Part shown: positions 1 through 11,423 of the stretch, one piece after another
How positions within the stretch are numbered: the stretch's first letter is position 1
Layout: each line of letters opens with the position of its first letter
From: Chara braunii
Taxonomy: Eukaryota > Streptophyta > Charophyceae > Charales > Characeae
Length of the DNA stretch: 44,996 bases
Assembly (NCBI GenBank): GCA_003427395.1
Contig: BFEA01000097.1
Location: 600,512-645,507, forward strand
Reading direction: 5' to 3'
The notes under the pieces: generated by a model
What the model saw: only the letters and a program-made list of their open reading frames with translations
Database searches by the model: none
What the model was told of the DNA's origin: nothing
Made by a program: the position numbers and the translations under genes

Positions 1-82
<82 letters not shown>
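1..82. repeat. (CT)n microsatellite
   Basis: An uninterrupted CT dinucleotide tract of about 41 units runs from the window edge, so its true length is unknown. It is followed by a short alternating GC patch. Long CT/GA tracts recur throughout the window. Confidence 0.98.
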
Positions 83-84
<2 letters not shown>

Positions 85-936
85 CGCGCGCGCTCGTACG
101 AAATGTGGCGTTTAGGTCGATTGGGCGGAAAAAGAAAGATGTGTATTCTCTAGGTCGGGCGCGAAGAAGGAAGGAATACAGGAGGGAGGGCAGAGGGCTA
201 AGAGATGAAAAAGGGAGGGGTGAGGGAGAGCGGAGGGTGAAGGATGGGCCACGGGAAAAAGGAGGGACGGGGGAGGGAGGTTGAGGAGGAAGGGCCAAGG
301 GGAAAGGAGGGAGAGAGGCGAGAGGGAGGAGGGACGGACGAGGAAGGGCCGAGGGAGGAGGGGGGGATGGGGTCAGGCGGACGTCGAGCGGAGAAAGGAA
401 AGGAAGAGAGGAGAGAGGGCGGACGGAGGGCGGAGAGGAGGAGGTGGTCAGGCGGAGATCTGGCGGGAGGAAGAAGGAGAGACGTCGGATGAGAAGATCA
501 GAAATGGAGACTCACTTCAGTCAGCCATACCGAAGAAGCCTCTTGCCGACAGCGATCAACCAACAACGGGCAAGCCTTCGACCACGGTTTAGCCCAGCCG
601 TCCAAGTTCCACAAAAGTAGACAATGCCTCAATATCACGTTGCAGTAGTTCACGTAGCACCAGCAAGCTTACTCACGTAGCTCAGATTTACGTCGCCAGC
701 ACCAACGCAGGCAAGACGCAGCACGTTGCACGCGCACGGTAGGTCCCGTAGTAGGCAGAACAGCATGGTGGGCGTGTGGGAGAGAGCGAGACCGAGGGCG
801 TGGCACCAATGCACGCGCAGGACGCGCAGGACGGGCAGGACGGGCAGGCCGCGCAGGGTAGGTCAGAAGAGCGCCTAGACGACACAGCGATACAGAGGGC
901 GTTCCACCACTCACCCCATGCACGAAAGACAGAAAT
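83..936. other. Purine-rich low-complexity region, no supported gene
   Basis: From about 160 to 490 the plus strand is almost entirely G and A. The reading frames there encode only Gly/Arg/Glu-rich low-complexity peptides, which I take as a composition effect and not as genes. The stretch from about 500 to 936 holds nothing I recognise except the short minisatellite at 815-857. Confidence 0.6.
815..857. repeat. 9-bp minisatellite
   Basis: About five tandem copies of a 9-bp unit of the form GSGCAGGAC. The last two copies diverge. Confidence 0.8.
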
Positions 937-1012
937 TATGGCGGTACCAATGGGCCTTCAGTTGGTACACCCATGAACTGTTGAAATGCAGGCCCACGTT
1001 TCGCCCAACCAA
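937..1012 (+). mobile_element. tRNA-headed SINE fragment, family B
   Basis: The segment contains a Pol III A-box-like block (TTCAGTTGGTACACCC). It shares the block 'CAATGGGCC...CAGTTGGTACACCC...AACTG.TGAA.T.CAG' with 18362-18440 on the plus strand and, more distantly, with 32960-33040 on the minus strand. The B-box part is degenerate. It is judged a SINE and not a tRNA gene because it is repeated with divergence and lacks a clean cloverleaf. Confidence 0.55.
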
Positions 1013-1379
1013 TTCAATTACCTGTCGAATCTGGAAAGGACAGCCTTTCAGGCCTTTTTATTGTCATTATTATGGTATGTTTCGGAGAACCCCGTACCAG
1101 CCACATCCGTGCTCAAGCCCCCAACGACAGAGCATGCGGGAGCGGCAGGGAGCATGGAGGAGTGGCACCCACCAGCACGTGCGATACCTGTTACAGCAGG
1201 TGGGCGATACCTGCCAGGGGTCAGCCCGTAGCATCAGGACCGAGCTTCTTCGATGGGCCGGTCGCTATGCCTCCCCTCTGGTCTCCTCCCCCTATGAACA
1301 TCAGCAGTATCTGCTCAATGCCACTCGGGGGTACCAAGGGCATATCTCTAGCTGGCGGGCGCCAAGCTGGCCCAGGAAG

Positions 1380-1465
1380 GTACATAAGGGCAACGGGGAT
1401 TGAACCCAAGCCCTCCTGAATGCCACTTGCGTGCCTTACCAACTGAGTTAGGCCGCTGAATGCAG
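1380..1465 (-). mobile_element. tRNA-derived SINE head, family A
   Basis: On the minus strand the sequence carries an A box (TAACTCAGTTGGTAAGG, 1434-1450) and a clean B box (GGTTCAATCCCCG, near 1395-1407) at tRNA-like spacing. A related head lies on the plus strand at 27988-28070, sharing the block GCAAGTGGCATTCA and a GGGTTCA B box. The SINE body probably extends leftwards, to about 1100, but I cannot define its end. A T run lies on the plus strand at 1498-1511. The D-arm/T-arm layout plus repetition favours a SINE over a functional tRNA gene. Confidence 0.65.
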
Positions 1466-1971
1466 GCCCAAGTTTGAGTCCAGACACAATCTGACCTTTT
1501 TTTTTTTTTGACACAATCAACTGACCAGAATACTAATTTTAAAAAAAGGGTTGCTTCTTGCGAACATGTCTGTGTGGGACAGGGCTGGGCGGACGAGAGG
1601 AACGCGGCGGTTGGCGCTAAGCACTCTGCCCCTGCGCTACGGGGCCGCAAGGCCCTACGGTCAACCGACGCACTATCACCGAGATAGCGCACCGGTACTC
1701 CCCCCACTTCCCCCGATAGGGTGAGAAGCAGCGATGGTTGGCATGCCCATCATGATTCAGCTGAACGGCGGGTGACCGCCCTCGTTCGCCACGAGATTTA
1801 TGAGAGCCACGAGATTGTTCGAGAAGCACGCGTATCTTCGAGAAGTACAAGCCGTAGGAGTAGTGGGGCGTGGAGATTCGAACAAGTCAAGGCAAGAGAA
1901 GGAGAAGAATACGGACGAACAAAGACAGCAAACCTACTCAGGAAGGCAGAGCTTGGCATATTGCGAAGAAA

Positions 1972-3978
1972 ATGGACGAAGGAGAGGATCGACCGAATTC
2001 TCGAGAGGGGGCCAGATCCCCCCCTCCGGCGCCGGCTGAACGCCAGCAAAGCTACTGGGAAGATGAAGATCGAATCAGGTCTCTGCTACCAATGTGTTTC
2101 GACGACGGAGTTTACCCCATGAATCTGGATCCGAGGGAAATGACGGTGCAAGGACGAGAAGCGAGTTTCACGCTGAACACATCGCTCGATGAAATCAAGG
2201 TTAAATGGTTAAAGGAACGTACTGTCTCTGTAATCTTCAAGGAGAATGCAAGATTCCTTCCAAAGAAGGTCAAGGATGACACCATCAAAGCCTATGAAGA
2301 CGGCTGGATACTAGGTAGCAACATGTTCCCAATGGAGACCCGAAGAGGAAGAGTCAAGGTGGAGGGACCAAACGCATTATCATACGTGGCAAAGTCAAGG
2401 GAAGTCGCAACATACATGATTGACGAAGGTGGTGCGGAGATAACATTGAGGAACGTGACGTACAAAATCCCGTTCAAACCCTGGATGACACGTGCAGAGT
2501 TCAGATACCTTCGAAGAGCGGAGGATGAAAGAACCTTCTGGGTCATAGCAGTGCAGGTTCCTCTTGACGACATGCCTTTCATCTACTCACAAGTAGAGAG
2601 AGCGATCGACACCATTCTGTATGCCCACCCACTGGATGCGGACCCAGAGAGGCCAGCGCTAGTGAACGCAAGGTTCGACCTGGATCCAGACGCAAGAGGT
2701 AACATGAAGGACAAACTATGGATCAACACGTCGACAGGCGACCGACTGGAGGTGAGATTAGCCATGGCGACTACGCTCAAGTGTCGAAGATGCAGGTTCC
2801 ACGAAGAAGCAGATTGCAGACGAGGAAATAGGCACGCAGAAGCGAGAGGGGGAGATAATCTTTTCCAGGCAGATCCAGCAGCTTCGACAACAAATCAAAA
2901 CTCACGAGGTGGAAGGACACAAAGCAGGCAACCGTATCAAGGGACCTCTCGTCCAGACCATCCATGATTCTCCCAACAGGGAATGGTGGCGCGCAGGGCT
3001 TCTCAGCGGCCTTCAACCCCACACTTGCACCAGGAGGAGCAGCCTTCGGGGCAGGGACGATACCAACATACAAGGAACCAACATTTCCCTATTTTGGAAT
3101 GTCGTTCCAAGGTGGTATAGACCCCTAAGGAATGGGTTGGGGCAACATCCCCTGCCCAGGCGGGATGGGGCAAGTTGGAGGTCGGCTGTCAAGAGGAGTG
3201 GGGACTTACTGACACTCGGCCTTCCAGCTGTTCGCACCAGAAAGTAAATCAAGGTCTGCAGACACCGAGGATATCCCCAAGGAGAGACGGGGCAACTTAT
3301 GGATGGACAGGCCACGAAGATACGGAAGGACAAGGAGAGGTTGCAGCAACACCGATATCATCGAAGGAAGGAATAAGTGATCAAAGAAGGAGTCGACCGG
3401 CAGGGAAACAACGTCGATTGAGTATGAGTTCAGTCAAGGAAGTCCGCGCAGAAGCTTCAGAAGAATCCTCGGCACAGTCACCAAGTCAAGACCAGGTGGT
3501 GACGCCAAGAGCCAAGACAACAAGAAGTAGACGACTAGTGACGATGGCCCGAGGTCAAGGCTCAGGAGTGGAACAAATTTTAGTCCCTCTCCTGTGCATC
3601 GCGGTAAGAAACGGATATTGGGTACTTACCTGGCAGACAGCTAATGGCCATTTTACCCTCTTCTCCCAACCAGTTACAGACATTCCACCGCCTCGACTCA
3701 TCCTTCAGACAGTGGATTATTTCCCCACTAGGGTTATCCCAGATGTCTCAACGGCCCGTATTATCACTTACGCCGCCGGGAGTAAGATTAAGTTTTATGT
3801 GTCACTATTAGATGCAAGGGTTAATGATTCGAACGTAGGTGATCTGGAGAGGCTCGGGCTTTGGTTGCTTCCCATTGCCTGGTTTGCGGAAGGAAGGAAA
3901 TATGAATTAAGCAGGATCATTCTGGCACCTGGCCTGACAAGAGATCAAGATCAGATTTCCGAAGGAAAAAAGGCTTGA
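1972..3978 (+). pseudogene. LINE-1 ORF1 (RNA-binding, gag-like), interrupted
   Basis: An open frame from ATG 1972 encodes a basic N-terminus, a globular domain of about 200 residues typical of plant LINE ORF1 proteins, and a cysteine cluster (CRRCRFHEEADC, about 2788-2823) that looks like a shortened CCHC zinc knuckle. The frame stops at 2965-2967 and again at TAG 3118-3120. It then stays open in the same frame to 3978, so one longer ORF1 was probably broken by two point nonsense changes. The part after 3550 encodes a compact hydrophobic domain (contains WVLTWQTANGHFTLF) that I do not recognise. In the family, ORF1p binds element RNA in the cytoplasmic RNP; that role is inferred from position and the knuckle. 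The frame is also open upstream to about 1870 but without an earlier ATG. Confidence 0.7.
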
Positions 3979-4100
3979 TTCGTAGTTCGTGAGAAACGCT
4001 CTGACATCACAATGGTCGGTTGGATCGTCCTCAAGAGCAGCCTCCGGCCTAGGAGCATCCACGTCCCATATCCAATCTCATACTGGCGGTGTAAGGCTAT

Positions 4101-7100
4101 ATGGTTAAGTTATCGATAGCAACATGGAATGCCCGGGGATTAGGGGGTTCGTCAGAAAAATGTAAGAAAACACGACTGAAATAGTGGATGCATGAGAAAC
4201 ACGTTAACCTGATTTGCCTTCAAGAAACTAAACTGTGCGAAGAGAAAATAGGCAAACTTGGGAATTGGTGGGACGACCCTCAGCTATGGTCACCTGCCCA
4301 GGGATCTAGGGGAGGAGTGACAATTCTCCTCCATAGAGACCTAGAAGCGGAAATCATTGACTATTTTTACGACACATGGGGCAGGTGGGCTTGGATAAAA
4401 TTGGGAATAGGCCAGCAGGAATGGGCGGTGGCCACGGTCTACGCACCATCGACCAAAAAAGAAGGTGAATGCTTCCTGCGAGAGCTACCCTATTATCTCC
4501 CAGACGTTAACAACCTAATTATCTCAGGGGACTGGAATCAGTCCTTCGATTACACCGAGAATGATAGGAAAGCCATCAGAGCGGTCCTACCAATGACAAA
4601 ATTCATGTCGGAGTTCAGTCTGCATAATCCTTTTCGACTAACCTATCCGTTGGACTCAGGGTTCACTTGGCACTCTCATCAGGGTAAGGGGAAGCGTTTA
4701 GATTACTTTCTGGTTTCTGATGAGGCTCTGGAAGCATTGGGAAAGGTGAGGGTAATGAAGCACCCGATGTCAGACCATGATCCGGTAGCGTAAGGGTTCC
4801 AATTGGGGGAAGAGCTTCAGAGAGGTAAGGGGTACTTTCGGTTAAACACAGACAACTTAAGGGATCAGGACCTGAGGGACTGGGTCACCAACTTTTGGGG
4901 GAGATGGAAAGAAAGGAAAGCCCAATTTGACTCGCTAGCAGATTGGTGGGAGGTGGGTTCGAAAATTTTGTCCAACTTACTAAATGTATTCTCAAGAATC
5001 CTGGCACTTGAAAGGCACAAAGAAGAGAGAAGATGTCTGAAACGGGTGAAGTACGCAGAACGGAGAATGAGGGAACATCCAATTTCAGAACTAACATGGG
5101 GAAAGGAGAGGATGCGTAGGATGGAGGAGTGGGAGAAATTGCAACAGGAGAGATCAGACCAGTGGGCGGAGAGGCTGAGAATCAAGGGATTAACAGTGTA
5201 TGACAGAATGACGAAAGAGTCATTCCTGAGACTACTTCCCAGAAGACAGAATCACATGATGAAAGAGTTGTCACATCCGTTCTGTGACTCAGAGCCGACA
5301 ACTAGTACACGGCCCACAAAACTGTGTAAATACGCGGCATGCTACTACAAGGACATCCTAACATCCAGAAGATCAGAGAAAGGAGAGGAGTGCAATCTAG
5401 CACAACACTCGACACATTTGGAATAATATGAAGGCACGCCTCCCACCCCACGGGAGATGATTGGATCTGGATCGACCAGTTACGGATGCAGAGGCCAAGT
5501 GTACGCTAGCTACCATGGCAAAAGGTAAGGTACCAGGTGACGATGGGCTGCCAGTGGAGTTTTACCAAACCTTCTGGCAAGTCCTTGGTACAGATCTGGT
5601 TGAGATCTATAACCAAACGCTGGTAGGGGGACTTCTCCCGCGAAATGCATGTAATTGGATCATTTCAATCTTATTTAAGAAAAGGGATAAGAATGAGATT
5701 CGCAATTGGAGGCCGATATCATTGCTAAACGTAGCCTATAAGATCGTAGCGAAGGTTTTGGCTCATAGATTAGCACGATATCTACTGGACCTAGTGATTG
5801 ACGATCAAGCAACATTTGTGAGAGGTCGGTCGATATTCAACAACATGGTTACGACAATAGAAATATTGGAACTCATCGAGAATGGGAGTCTAAATGTAGC
5901 AGTTCTGTTATTGGATATGGAAAACGTGAAGGTGTACGACCGGGTAAACTGGTTATACGTTTTAACCTCCCTTAGAATCCTAGGTTTCGGGGATTGTTTC
6001 TGTCGATGGGTGGTTGTGATGTACTCATTCTCTACCGCTTCCGTTATGGTGAACGGTCATTTTTCCTCAACCTTCCGCCTTTCAAGATCGCTGCGACAGG
6101 GGTGCCCGTTGGCCCCCCTGGTGTTTGTGCTCCAGCTGAAAACTGTTCTTTGTAATATCCGCAGTAACCAGGAGATCACAGGCATTCGGTGCAGAATTAG
6201 GGAACGTAGGACCAAAGCTTTGGCCGACGACCTCTTCGTAGTCTCAGAGAACTCATAAAGTTTATTGTCAGCCGTTAAAAGATATCTAAAAGAATACGAA
6301 GATCTATCGAAAGCGGCTATCAATTAGACAAAATTTGTCTATCCCCTACCAAGTTCATGTACTCTGAAGGTTCAATGGGGTATGCGGAGAGTCGATGTCG
6401 ACAAGTCGGAGCGCTTCTTAGGGGTACAAGTAGCGTTGTTGTCATGTAAAGCAGAACATGATGAACTACTGCAACGACTAGTACTCAATCGACTGTCGGT
6501 ATGGGGCAAGGCCCCGCATTTATCTCTGATAGGAAGAGCCTTGGTCATCAATGTGGCGTCGTTCATCTTACTGTAGTACGTGGGGAAAGTGAGACCGCTT
6601 GGCCAGAAAACGAAAACGGTGACTAGATGCAGAGCTGCAAGGTTTATGTGGAAACCGTATGGTACTGACAATTCTGGTTTCATCTCGAAGGTCGCTTGGA
6701 GCACCATCTGTTGCCCAAGAGAGGAAGGAGGCTTAACTCTGACTGACCCAGGCAGGCAGAACATGTCAATGATGGCCGCATGGGTCTTGAAAGCGATCAA
6801 CTCGAATATGGATGAACACTGGATAGTGCTGGCATAACAGATCCTGCAGAAAGAATGGAGCCTTTCAAGATGTTACGACGTCTGGGACTGTACCTGGATT
6901 AATTCTTATCTAAGACGACACATCAATTCTGAGTTTTGGACTGGGATCCTTAAAGCCTGGCGGCAGGTGAAACCATACAAGTGGAAGGAACCAAACACGA
7001 AGCATGAGATCCTGCTGCAGATACTATTAAAAAAAAAACACATATCAGGAACGACGATGAAAAGCCTTTTATGGCCAATAGAGACACAAGAAGTTTCGGG

Positions 7101-7978
7101 CGCTCCTGGATAGAGAGGGGACTTGTGCGAGTGAAAGACATTTGGGACGACTTGAAGGGGGACTGGATCCACCCGGCGAATCTGAAACAAAGATTAGGTA
7201 ATTTGAGAGAGGTGGAGGAGAAACTCGTAGGGTTGATTTGTGTGATCCTAGAACAGTGGTACTCAATCCTGAGGCATGGAGGGGTAAACCCGCCAGGCCC
7301 TGGTACACTGATGGCCTCAGAGGTAATTCCCAGGATAGTCGCCACGGACAGATGGGTCAAACTTATGCAAATGGAACCGGAGACAGTGGCAAAAACTCTC
7401 TCACGCTGCTGGCAACAGTTGGATAAGGTACCTTCACAGACAATGACGACAGTTCTATGGTTAGTCTCACTAGTAGCAACCCCCTCGGCAGTATGGCTGT
7501 CAGAGAGGGGTGTGTCAGTAGATAAGATATGTAAAAAATGCCAATGGGCATATATATCTATAATCCACTTATGGTGGGACTGTCCTGCTTCGGCTCGAGT
7601 CTGGAAGTGGTTCGCGAAGCACTGAGACACGGTTTCTGACAAGGCGATGAGCTGGGAGGAGTCCCGGAAAACCTGAGATTGGATGTCGATTGGGGCTACG
7701 TTGCACAGACAATCAGGGCAATAGGATTTTGGATAATCTGGCAAGGGAGAAACAAGAAGGTATTCAAAGAAGAGGAGATGTCAGACAAAGAGTTGGTCAG
7801 ATCTGTTAAGGCTTATATTCGTATGGCAATCCAGGCAGAGTGGAGGAGAAAAGTGGAAAAATCAGAAGACAGAGAGAAGGGGCTCCGCTGGTTTATGGAG
7901 ACATGGGTCAAAGGAGAAACATTGGTGACTGTGGAAGAAGGAAAACATCTGAGTTTCTCATCCTGGTTGCATAACTGA
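4101..7978 (+). pseudogene. LINE-1 ORF2: endonuclease, reverse transcriptase, zf-RVT; broken
   Basis: The product would nick target DNA and reverse-transcribe the element RNA by target-primed reverse transcription. The endonuclease starts at ATG 4101 with TWNARG, then LQETK, SGDWNQ, RLDYFLVS and SDHDPV, so the usual catalytic residues are present. An in-frame TAG lies at 4182-4184. A linker (4794-5426) follows, then the reverse transcriptase in another frame (5461-6258): NWRPISLLN, LLLDMEN...YDRV (two extra residues against the usual LDFEKAYDRV spacing), RQGCPLAP, and LADD in place of F/YADD. The thumb region (6259-6837) is cut by TAG 6325 and TAG 6574, both at positions where Trp is expected. 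The C-terminus holds CKKC...HLWWDC (zf-RVT, about 7530-7590) and ends at 7978 after another frame change. It is clearly non-functional. Confidence 0.85.
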
Positions 7979-8516
7979 GAAAGCCTTACCCCTCAGTACT
8001 AGGGCAGAGAGGTCAAGTAGGTACAGGGGAGACAAACTCGCAGAAGGCTAGGAAGATTGGTTAACATGATAGAGTAGAACCAACCAGGCGCACTCGGTTA
8101 TTTAGTTCCGCAGTAGGAAGAAAGTGGGATTGGAGGCTTGGAGGGTGTCCAGGTGTAGGCGGACTAAGATCCACCTTGACATATTAACCAAGGCTCAGAG
8201 GGGGTTTTACCCCGAATAAGAATAAGTTAGTATGGATTCGCTTTGTTTATGTTTCCTCCTTTTTTAATTTCCCCTTTATTTGGTTTCCTTATTTTTGGTA
8301 TACCTGTCTATGATTTAAGTATGTTTTCTTCAGGTTGATCTCCGGTTGAGGCTTCGGCCCGCCGGACCCTTCGTTTTATAAGGCTCCGCCAAGTGTTGTT
8401 GGGTTCAAAACCCACAAACAATACTGGGCAACGGTCCCAGATGCAATGTGTTCATTCCGAGTTGTTTGTGAGGAAGTCCCGACCTCATGCTTCATGATAA
8501 TGGGTTCCTTACTTTC

Positions 8517-8539
8517 CCCCCCCCCCCCAAAAAAAAAAA
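8517..8539. repeat. Poly(C)-poly(A) tract
   Basis: A run of C is followed directly by a run of A, between the 3' part of LINE-1 and the start of the foldback element. It could be a degenerate retroposon tail or a replication-slippage tract. Confidence 0.8.
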
Positions 8540-9045
8540 GGAAAATTGGATTTGTACTCCAGTTAAAGATGGGAATACTGGCTATACCCAGTCCCAGTGC
8601 CAACGTGTGTCTATACCAAAAAAACGGCTGGCGGAATTGTTCGCATGCCCATGGCCCATGTGAACCAAGGTTGGTACCTCAATTTTGTGCTTGTAACCAA
8701 CTACCGGAATGCACAAATCGTGGACATACCTAGGCAAAATTATGGGCATATTCGGGACCCGAGGAGGAGAGGCCAAATTGTTCATATACGCCGCTACTCG
8801 GATGGCATGAAATTATGCTCATACCCAGCAGCTGTTGGGCCACAACAGTGTACTTCGTGGGCATGAGCATAATTTCGTGCTTTGAATCCAGGGCCTGCGG
8901 GATTGGGTACACCTTCAATTTCGCACAGGGGAAAAGTTGGGTACTATGCAAAGTTGAACGCCCTCCGGGTATAGATGCAAGTTCGTGCTGGGACCAGGTA
9001 TAGCGATATTCCCATATTTAAGTGGGGTACAGATGCAATTTTCCC
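8540..9045. mobile_element. Long foldback (hairpin) element, about 505 bp
   Basis: The left half pairs with the reverse complement of the right half over most of its length. The outer ends match (GGAAAATTG at 8540 against CAATTTTCC ending near 9044), followed by matching blocks such as ATGGGAATA and GCTATACC in both arms. The arms meet at a central hairpin with 22-nt arms 8806-8827 and 8858-8879 (two differences, both G-T pairs), which encloses a second small stem CTGTTG/CAACAG. It has no coding capacity. The termini resemble the Mutator-like MITE at 18595, but no clean 9-bp target-site duplication is visible. A MITE or foldback transposon is the best reading. Confidence 0.75.
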
Positions 9046-9113
9046 TAACACATTGTGACAGTGTTTCTCTCCATGTTCTAGTCGAGATTCTCATTTTGCA
9101 TATTTGGTGAGTA

Positions 9114-11326
9114 GTGGAGTCAGAAGAAAAGAGGGCTCAAATGATGGAGGCCTACTACTGGGTCGAATTTAGGCATATCCCCATAGAAGTTCAGGCGGCT
9201 TTCGTTCATGACCTGGGGGATAAATTCGACATAGTAGACTTCATCGACCCTCTCCCTCCTCACGTCGCCAAACGAGACGACTATCTGATGCTTGCACTCG
9301 ATTTTCACCCTCTTAACCGTTCACAATGGACGACATTATCCTGTACAGAGTGGGGGGAAAGGAGTATCGGATAGATACAGCCCACAAGCTTAGGCCGTGG
9401 TGCTTCCGCTGTAAGGCGTACGATCATCTATGTACAGACTCGGACTGCCCCAACCACCTACGCAAGCAAAATAGAGTCACGGGCCGCCTCCTACGGGATC
9501 CGGTTCGGGGCAACTTGTGGAGGACTGTCGACCCGGGACACGAAGGTTGGGTCTTCGAGGAAGGGAAAGGGAAAGATGGCAAGCCAAAAGGTTGAAAGTG
9601 GAAGAAACCCGGGGATCCCAATTGGGGTACTATACCCCCAGACACATGGACCCCGCTTGAGTTAGAAGGCCCCAAATCCAGTCCTCAGACGACAGGGACA
9701 AGCAAGGGACCCCACGCAGGCTCAAGCCATCAGCAACCACAAACCCTCCAGGAAACAGAGGCCTCAAGGACAACAAAAGGTTTCGGAAACGGATAGGGGC
9801 ACATCCTCCCAGGCCATCGGGAATGGAGAGTCAAACCTCCCTAGGAACCACTGGGTCTAGTGGGAGGTTCAACCTTGCCCGGGCCAGCACCGCAAGCCTA
9901 TTTGCAGAACGACCAGAATACGCTAGCTCAAGAAAAGGAAAGAGGGGGGGGCATGGGGACACAACAGTTGTTGAGGATAAAGGAGGACATGGGGATCAGT
10001 GAAGAGGAAAAAGGGGGGAAAGAGGAGAAACTGGAGGAAGAAAGGAAAGAGGAAAGGGGGGATGGGGGGGATCGGACAAGAAAAGGAAACATATTGACGA
10101 CAAGTCCAAATAACGGGGATCCACGACAAAACCAAACAAGGGAGAAGGAGGAGGAGGGAGAAAAGGTAAGGAACAAGGATGGGGAGGTCAGTGCGCCGGA
10201 TCCTGACCCCTTCAAAGATGCCTTTGGCCCCACCCCGATGGAGGTAGGACCATTTCCCCTTCCCTCTACACTGCCCCCTGATATAATAATGGAGGAGTTT
10301 CAGAAGCCGGCTACTGAGGAAACATGCCAAGAGCAACAGATTTCAGTAGAGCAAAAACTCATTTAACTGGCAAACTGGCTCCTAAACAGCCTGAAGGGTA
10401 GATATGAACCGACATCGGATGAGTTCTGGGACAGAACATATTTGAACATATTCCCCATCTTAGATGGCAGCCTCAGTCTCAAAAAGGTGATGGCGGAAGG
10501 GCTGCCTCGGCGACTGACTTGGTCCGATGTTGGCTTCCGATTATTACATACGGTGGCAGAGTTGCTACCCCCACCGCCCCTTAAGGAGGCCAGACACAAC
10601 TCATCAGGGACCCTGGTGTTGGAGTTGGAAGAAAACCCGGTTGGGAGAGGTAATCGAGACATGCAAGGGGAAGATGATCAAAGAACATTAGGCGTCAGCA
10701 AAGGGATCAGTAAATTAGAACGCCAACAGCAGAGCCCAACCGTAACCACCCCTCAAAATCCCAATCCTGAGACAGGACTTCTGCAGGAAAATGTGCCCGT
10801 GAAGAGGTGTAGGCAGAGACAGTGTCTAGAACAGGGTAGCGGGTCCCAGAAAATGTCCACTACAGGAGTCCCGCTGATCCCAATACGAAAGAGGAAAGGA
10901 TCATGGGAGGTGGGCCTCTGTCCGGGGAAGGAAGGCGCAACACTGAAAGGGTGGTCCTCTTTCTGGGATTATGACATTGAGGGAGAGAAGGTATTCCAAC
11001 GGGATCTGGATAAGTTTGTTAAGTCTCAATACGAGCCGGGGGCAGAGGCTAAATGGGTGGCAAACGAAGGTGAAGCGCACATGGCGCAAAGGGTCGCCTT
11101 CACCCGATTTAGCGAATTCAAGGATGCTGGTTTGATTTGGCTCACCCACGCAGAGCTCCAGGAAGTGCAACAAACAAGGATTAGAGACAGTCCCGATTGG
11201 AGTGCCCCGGAGGTTATCCACTACTTGTGCTCACTCCTTAGGCACAATACCCTTCAAGATCCCTCTGCTCTAGACAATGCAGACTGGACACCCATGTTGA
11301 TAAATGAACCGGTCCGAAATCAGTGA
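9114..11326 (+). pseudogene. LINE-2 ORF1 (gag-like), 5'-truncated and frameshifted
   Basis: The first part (9114 to about 9325) is in one frame and reads WVEFRHIPIEVQAAF and later a block rich in HPLN. The frame then shifts and continues with a zinc knuckle (CFRCKAYDHLCTDSDC, about 9399-9446, spacing C-x2-C-x4-H-x6-C). The downstream part is Pro/Gln/Glu-rich and low in complexity, with stops near 9595, 9795 and 9857 and at 10364, and it reopens at 10442-11326. The layout parallels LINE-1 ORF1 (globular domain, knuckle, charged linker, C-terminal domain), which supports the assignment. In this family the protein coats element RNA. I see no frame long enough to be functional. Confidence 0.65.
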
Positions 11327-11423
11327 ACAACAACGATACTCAAAGGATAGGCAACCCGCTCTGGGAACAGACGAGCTACAGATCCACTATGGAAAAGATA
11401 AGGCCTGGACCCGGGCAACTCAG

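Larger units (their letters stand above)
1870..8390 (+). mobile_element. LINE-1: nearly full-length, decayed plant-type L1 retrotransposon
   Basis: The order is ORF1 with a CCHC-like knuckle, then ORF2 with APE endonuclease, reverse transcriptase and a C-terminal zf-RVT zinc finger, all on the plus strand, then a 3' non-coding segment (7979 to about 8390). The 3' end contains the GC-rich block GGCTTCGGCCCGCCGG followed by TTCGTTTTATAAGGC. No obvious poly(A) tail or target-site duplication was found, so both ends are approximate. Several in-frame stops and at least three frame changes show that it is a dead copy. Confidence 0.85.

Noticed and set aside
244-592. Two overlapping plus-strand frames in the purine-rich region
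   Set aside because: Gly/Arg/Glu low-complexity translation, explained by G/A composition; no domain.
1380-1465. Functional tRNA gene
   Set aside because: Has A and B boxes but no complete cloverleaf, and a diverged copy exists at 27988; a SINE head fits better.
1617-1655. tRNA-like A box on the minus strand (TAGCGCAGGGGCAGAGTGC)
   Set aside because: No B box at the right distance and no cloverleaf; possibly an old SINE head, but too weak to call.
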